Part shown: positions 60,213 to 64,000 of the stretch, piece after piece
Position numbering within the stretch: the first letter of the stretch is position 1
Layout of the letters: each line of letters starts with the position of its first letter
Source: Poriferisodalis sp965205175
Lineage (GTDB): Bacteria; Actinomycetota; Acidimicrobiia; Acidimicrobiales; Poriferisodalaceae
Direction: 5' to 3'
DNA: 64,000 nucleotides
NCBI RefSeq assembly: GCF_965205175.1
Contig: NZ_OZ242038.1
Span: forward strand, 372,001 to 436,000
Made by a program: the position numbers and the translations under genes
The notes under the pieces: model-generated
What the model was told of the DNA's origin: nothing
Databases searched by the model: none
The model's input: only the letters and a program-made list of their open reading frames with translations

Positions 60213-60540
60213 CAAGAGCCTCCAGATATCGCAACTTGGCGTCGCTGCTCGGCAGCCGGAGCATCGCCGGCACGCTGCGGCCAGCCGTTCCCGGCCCGAG
60301 AAATCTGCCCGAGTCCCAGACTACGACCCGCCTGCCCCCGCGAGAGCCACCGGCTGCAGCCGTACCGCGAGCGGCACTGCCGCAAGCCGTGCCGTGTGCA
60401 GGCCTGAGCAGCCGGCTGGGCTGACGCTGCCGTCGCGCACGTCCCGCTGAGCCCTGAGACCGACCCGCTCACCGATGCCGCAGACTCCGATCCCCTTCAT
60501 TCGGATCAGCCTCGGTGACATTGACGTGTATACTGCCGAT
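60213..60540. other. 328-base divergent intergenic region at the border of the transferred module
   Basis: This region lies between the acyl-CoA dehydrogenase (minus) and the AlbA_2 gene (plus). The right half becomes less GC-rich. It holds the -10 candidate TATACT at 60529. I see no tRNA, direct repeat or obvious attachment site here. Confidence 0.45.
60529..60534 (+). promoter_or_regulatory. -10 box of a leaderless promoter (AlbA_2 gene)
   Basis: TATACT is preceded by TG and followed by six bases and GTG at 60541. This is the strongest -10 hexamer I see in the window. Confidence 0.55.
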
Positions 60541-61737
60541 GTGGAGCAACTCGCATATTCCGACGACGAGCTTGCAGCCATGATGACTGACTTGGAGTCG
60601 GACCTCGTTGAGCGCAAGGAATCGTTGTCGGACACCGAGAAGGCCAGAAGGACCATCTGCGCCTTCGCCAACGACTTGGCTGGACGCGACAAGCCGGGTG
60701 TCCTGTTCGTGGGTGTCACTGATGAGGGGGAGTGCGCTGGCCTGCGGGTCGACGACAACCTCCTCACGCGTCTCGCGAACATTCGTGGCGATGGCAAGAC
60801 GCTCCCGATTCCTTCCATGGACGTCGAGCGCCGCACCCTCAATGGCTGCGATGTCGCCGTCGTGACAGTGCAGCCGGCATCGGATCCGCCGGTTCGCTAC
60901 GACGGGAGAGTGTGGGTGCGAGTCGGACCCACCGTGCGGCGAGCGGTGCCCGAAGACGAGCGTCGCCTCGCCGAACGCCGGCGCGGTCGTGACGTTCACT
61001 TCGATCTGCGACCGAGGTCATCGGCAGTGCTACGGGATTTGGACGACGCGTATGTCGAACGCGAGTACATCCCATCTGCAATTGCTGCCGATGTACTCGA
61101 GGAGAATCAGCGCTCGCTCGAAGATCAAATGCATGCGCTACGCTTGCTTGTTGGCCACGAGCCAACCAATGGTGCGCTGCTTGCATTCGGCCACGATCCG
61201 CTACGCTGGCTGCCCGGCGCGTACGTACAGTTCGTACGATTCGACGGTACTGAAATAACTGACCCCGTCCGCAGCAACACGACGCTGGTCGGTCAACTAG
61301 AGGGCGTGCTCAAAGCCCTCAGCCAGCTCCTGCAGGTCAACATCGAGACGCGGCTCGATATTGTGTCGGGTCCGCGCGAACAGCGGTTCCCCGACTACCC
61401 GCTGGAAGCGTTGCGCCAACTTGCCTTCAACGCCATCATGCATCGCTCCTATGAGAACACCAATGCGCCCACGAGGTTGTACTGGTACGCAGATCGCGTC
61501 GCCATCGAGAGTCCGGGAGGCTTGTACGGCCGTGTAACTCCAGAGCAACTTGGCACCCGTGCCACCGACTACCGCAACCCGCTGATAGCGGAGATCATGC
61601 ACAATCTCGGCTTCGCGCAGCGTTTCGGCTACGGCATCCCCGCAGCAAGAAGGGCACTTGCGTCGAATGGTAACCCCGAAGCCGATTTCGATGTCGGGCA
61701 CGGCCATGTGCTCGTGACCTTGAGGCCAGCGCGATGA
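60541..61737 (+). CDS. AlbA_2 (Schlafen-like, AAA_4) domain protein with C-terminal HATPase_c_4
   Basis: The 398-residue product from GTG 60541 has residues 10-100 forming the AlbA_2 domain: LESDLVERKESLSD, CAFANDLAG and GVLFVGVTDEGECAGL. The middle is helical. Residues about 300-395 match the HATPase_c_4 region: LAFNAIMHRSYENTNAPTRL, VAIESPGGLYGRVTPEQLG and LGFAQRFGYGIPAARRALA. The combination is known in transcriptional-regulator-like and defence-associated proteins; AlbA_2 domains bind nucleic acid or act as nucleases in some Schlafen relatives. The start is set by TATACT six bases upstream. The stop overlaps the ATPase start (ATGA). Codon use is more AT-rich than in the neighbours. Confidence 0.8.
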   Translation: MEQLAYSDDELAAMMTDLESDLVERKESLSDTEKARRTICAFANDLAGRDKPGVLFVGVTDEGECAGLRVDDNLLTRLANIRGDGKTLPIPSMDVERRTLNGCDVAVVTVQPASDPPVRYDGRVWVRVGPTVRRAVPEDERRLAERRRGRDVHFDLRPRSSAVLRDLDDAYVEREYIPSAIAADVLEENQRSLEDQMHALRLLVGHEPTNGALLAFGHDPLRWLPGAYVQFVRFDGTEITDPVRSNTTLVGQLEGVLKALSQLLQVNIETRLDIVSGPREQRFPDYPLEALRQLAFNAIMHRSYENTNAPTRLYWYADRVAIESPGGLYGRVTPEQLGTRATDYRNPLIAEIMHNLGFAQRFGYGIPAARRALASNGNPEADFDVGHGHVLVTLRPAR

Positions 61738-62747
61738 CCACTGTCGCCTTCTTCAACAACAAGGGCGGAGTTGGCAAAACTTCGCTCGTATACCACCTCG
61801 CGTGGATGTACGCACAACTGGGCGTCACCGTTATCGCGGCGGACCTCGATCCGCAAGCGAACCTGACGATCATGTTCGTCGACGAAGAAGAGATCGACGA
61901 CCTCTGGTCATCAACTCAGCCAAGGAAGACGGTCTACGGCGCTCTGAAGCCGCAGCTGGACGGCACTGGTGATGTCAACATCCCGGAAACTCATGAGGCG
62001 GATACGGACTTATATCTCGTACCAGGCGACCTCAAACTTTCCGTAGCCGAGGACGAGTTCTCCAGCCAATGGCCGTCGTGTTTGGACGGAAAGATGCGTG
62101 CATTTCGTGTGATTTCGGCATTCGGTCGCATGCTTCACATGGCGCGCAAGGCTGTTGGGGCTCAGCTTGTGCTCGTTGATGTCGGGCCGAACCTAGGTGC
62201 CATCAACAGAGCTGCACTCATTGCTGCGGACTATGTCGTGGTACCCTTGGCACCCGACTTGTATTCGCTCCAAGGCCTCCGCAATTTGGGACCGACGCTT
62301 CGAGATTGGAGGAAGGATTGGAGTCAGCGTCTAGAGAAAGCGAATACGACTGATGAACTCAATGAACTGAAGCTGCCAAGCGGACAGATGACACCAATCG
62401 GCTACGTCGTGCAGCAACACGCAGTTCGCCTTGATCGACCGGTCAAGGCTTATGCGCGCTGGACGGATGCCATTCCGGCCGAGTATCGTACTGCGATCTT
62501 GAGTCAACACGACGCACGCGGCACCCGGCTTGTTGAGGAGGATACACACTGTCTCGGACTGCTCAAGAACTACCGGAGCCTTATGCCTTACGCACAGGAT
62601 GCCCGCAAGCCGATGTTCTTACTGAAGCCCGCTGATGGCGCTGTAGGCGGCCACATGAACGCCGTCAAGGGCTGTCACCAAGACTACCGAAATCTCGCCT
62701 GCGCGATCGCCGAACGCGTTGATGTTCGCTGCCCGCAGCGAGATTGA
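61734..62747 (+). CDS. ParA/Soj-like ATPase
   Basis: The 337-residue deviant-Walker ATPase starts VAFFNNKGGVGKTSLVYHLA, with the signature Lys of the ParA/MinD family. It has IAADLDPQANLTIMF (switch I) and VLVDVGPNLGAINRAALIAA (switch II/Walker B), then VPLAPDLYSLQGLRNL. The C-terminal 150 residues (VQQHAVRLDRPVKAYARW onward) are not the usual plasmid-partition tail, and no parB-like gene follows. Its start is translationally coupled to the AlbA_2 gene (ATGA), so the two proteins should act together. Lower GC than the surroundings suggests a mobile origin. Confidence 0.85.
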   Translation: MTTVAFFNNKGGVGKTSLVYHLAWMYAQLGVTVIAADLDPQANLTIMFVDEEEIDDLWSSTQPRKTVYGALKPQLDGTGDVNIPETHEADTDLYLVPGDLKLSVAEDEFSSQWPSCLDGKMRAFRVISAFGRMLHMARKAVGAQLVLVDVGPNLGAINRAALIAADYVVVPLAPDLYSLQGLRNLGPTLRDWRKDWSQRLEKANTTDELNELKLPSGQMTPIGYVVQQHAVRLDRPVKAYARWTDAIPAEYRTAILSQHDARGTRLVEEDTHCLGLLKNYRSLMPYAQDARKPMFLLKPADGAVGGHMNAVKGCHQDYRNLACAIAERVDVRCPQRD

Positions 62748-62789
62748 CAGCCAACATCACCGTCACGTGGCTTGAGTATTGCCGCGCGG

Positions 62790-64000
62790 CTATCGCTGCT
62801 CAGGGGGCGGCTGCGGGTTCGCTTCCGACGGATTGACTGCTGGCTCCTTGGGTGGGGCGAGGGCTGGGAGGAGGGCGCTGAGGGCGGCGGCGTGGCCGAG
62901 CGGGGCCGGGACAGCGTTGCCGATCCACTTCGACAGCTGCGCTCGCGTGGCGGGGCGGCCGGGCGCCGGTTCGAAGCAGTACGTGTCGGGGAAGCCTTGC
63001 AGACGGGCCGCTTCGGCATGGGTCAGCGTGCGCGGCTCGTGCGGGTGGACGAACCGGCCGCGGCCGGGTGTTGTGTAGCCGGTGGTGATCGTGGGCGCCG
63101 GCCGGTCCGCTCGCATGCGTCCGTACGTTGCGCCGTAGGTCGTGCCGTTGCGGTGACAGTCGGGTCGCTCTTCGAGCGCCAAGTTGTGCTCGTCGTTCTC
63201 GAAGAGCCAGTCAATGCGGTCTCGGTTCTTCTGCGTCAGTTCCGTTTGCTCGTGCAGCCACGGATCGTGCGACAGCCGCTGGCCGCCTCCGATAGCCCAC
63301 ATGACCGAACGGCACGACTGCTCTCGCAATGCTGCGGCGACGGCATCGAGTGCGACCGGACCGTCAGCACACCCGTCGCCGCCGGGCTGATCTGCGAGCA
63401 GTCGGGCAACCAGAAAATGCCGCCGTCGGGTCTGCGGCCACCCCATGTCGTCGGCAGCGAGCACGCCGTCGGTGACCTCGTAGCCGTGCGCTTCCAGCAG
63501 CACCCGTGCGCCGTCCACCACACGGCCGGCATCGTGCAGCACCGAGACCACGTTCTCGATGACGACGGCCCGCGCTCGGGCCGCAAGTGCGAACGCCACT
63601 GCGCTCAGATACAAGTGGTTCCGTCGGTCGTTGCGACGCGTGTGGTTGTTCAAGTTGGAGTGACCTTGGCATGGCGGGCCAGCCAGCACGAGATCCGCAT
63701 CGGCGCAGCGCTGCGCGATGTCGGGGTCGAGCAGTTCCGGCGGATACACGAACGCAGCGTCACCGCCCTCGCCTCGCACGCGATAGTCGACCAAGCTCTG
63801 CACCGACTCATCGCAGCGCCGCCGTGCTCCGTGATTCCGAGCGAAGACGGCCAATGCGTCGCTGTCGGCATCAACTGCCAGCTCGCAGCGCACCTGCCGG
63901 CCCAGCTCCGCCGCCGCGAGCCTCGCCCCGGCCGTCAGTCCGCCCACGCCGCAGAACAAGTCCACGACACGAAGCGGCGCCGGGTCGTCACGGGACGTGC
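62790..64000 (-). CDS. C5-cytosine DNA methyltransferase, 5' end beyond the window
   Basis: At least 403 residues are encoded. The frame stays open to the right edge with RVVDLFCGVGGLTAG (motif I). GPPCQGHSNLNNH (motif IV, catalytic Cys), VIENV (motif VI), MGWPQTRRRHFLVARL (motif VIII) and the C-terminal RLQGFPDTY/IGNAVP (motifs IX/X) follow. It methylates cytosine at C5 in a specific DNA site. The target-recognition region (about residues 255-300) includes TTYGATYGRMRADRPAPTITTG. It converges on the AlbA_2-ParA pair with a 42-base gap. No restriction enzyme is visible before the edge. Confidence 0.93.
   Translation of the reverse strand, partial: TSRDDPAPLRVVDLFCGVGGLTAGARLAAAELGRQVRCELAVDADSDALAVFARNHGARRRCDESVQSLVDYRVRGEGGDAAFVYPPELLDPDIAQRCADADLVLAGPPCQGHSNLNNHTRRNDRRNHLYLSAVAFALAARARAVVIENVVSVLHDAGRVVDGARVLLEAHGYEVTDGVLAADDMGWPQTRRRHFLVARLLADQPGGDGCADGPVALDAVAAALREQSCRSVMWAIGGGQRLSHDPWLHEQTELTQKNRDRIDWLFENDEHNLALEERPDCHRNGTTYGATYGRMRADRPAPTITTGYTTPGRGRFVHPHEPRTLTHAEAARLQGFPDTYCFEPAPGRPATRAQLSKWIGNAVPAPLGHAAALSALLPALAPPKEPAVNPSEANPQPPPEQR

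Noticed and set aside
58308..60407. 699-codon open frame on the plus strand
   Set aside because: It lies antisense to the acyl-CoA dehydrogenase with complete family motifs and has no recognisable domain.
62748..62789. rho-independent terminator between parA-like gene and methyltransferase
   Set aside because: Only a 10-base GC palindrome (GCCGCGCGGC) without loop or T tract is present.

Overview
The window is about 64 kb of high-GC bacterial chromosome. Dense genes, many GTG starts, -10 boxes only 6-7 bases before start codons (leaderless genes), a HelD-type helicase and a class III cyclase with a zinc ribbon point to an actinobacterium. An Acidimicrobiia-like organism is my best guess; this is inference, since no rRNA gene is present.

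Left part (1-7.2 kb): the N-terminus of an acyl-CoA dehydrogenase diverges from a DUF985 cupin and an SDR oxidoreductase. An internally deleted YCII/DGPF gene and a protein phosphatase/ADP-ribosylglycohydrolase fusion follow, then a lipoprotein and an acyl-CoA ligase. Region 7.3-15.9 kb is one minus-strand amide-utilisation locus: amidase, GAF histidine kinase, NarL-type regulator, then a urea/short-chain-amide ABC importer whose second permease and first ATPase are fused. Three copies of a 16-bp, 7-2-7 operator-like sequence lie before the amidase and before the importer. A tRNA-Arg(CCT) follows.

Region 16-31 kb: dsbB, a drug-exporter-type MFS protein, beta-oxidation genes (enoyl-CoA hydratase, 3-hydroxyacyl-CoA dehydrogenase), an ACAD10/11-like phosphotransferase, a PDZ serine protease, a stand-alone B12-binding mutase subunit, a large cyclase/AAA/TPR regulator, and a MacB/FtsX-type ABC pair. 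Region 31.6-43.4 kb: giant helicase Lhr, a CDGSH protein, HelD, an apolipoprotein N-acyltransferase with Ser at the catalytic Cys position, and hemY-hemE. Upstream of hemE lie 71-bp tandem repeats and a long hairpin.

Region 44-57 kb: a secreted fibronectin-III protein with Thr-rich linkers and a 16-base homopolymer in its 5' coding part; an envelope-type cluster (GT4 glycosyltransferase, methyltransferase, alpha/alpha-toroid protein, second methyltransferase, GtrA); DoxX, GNAT, PAC2; glnD and a companion unknown gene. Region 57-64 kb: larE, a long acyl-CoA dehydrogenase, and then a compositionally distinct module at the right edge: an AlbA_2/HATPase protein translationally coupled to a ParA-like ATPase, facing a C5-cytosine methyltransferase that runs off the window. 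This last module is the best candidate for an undescribed (possibly defence) system.
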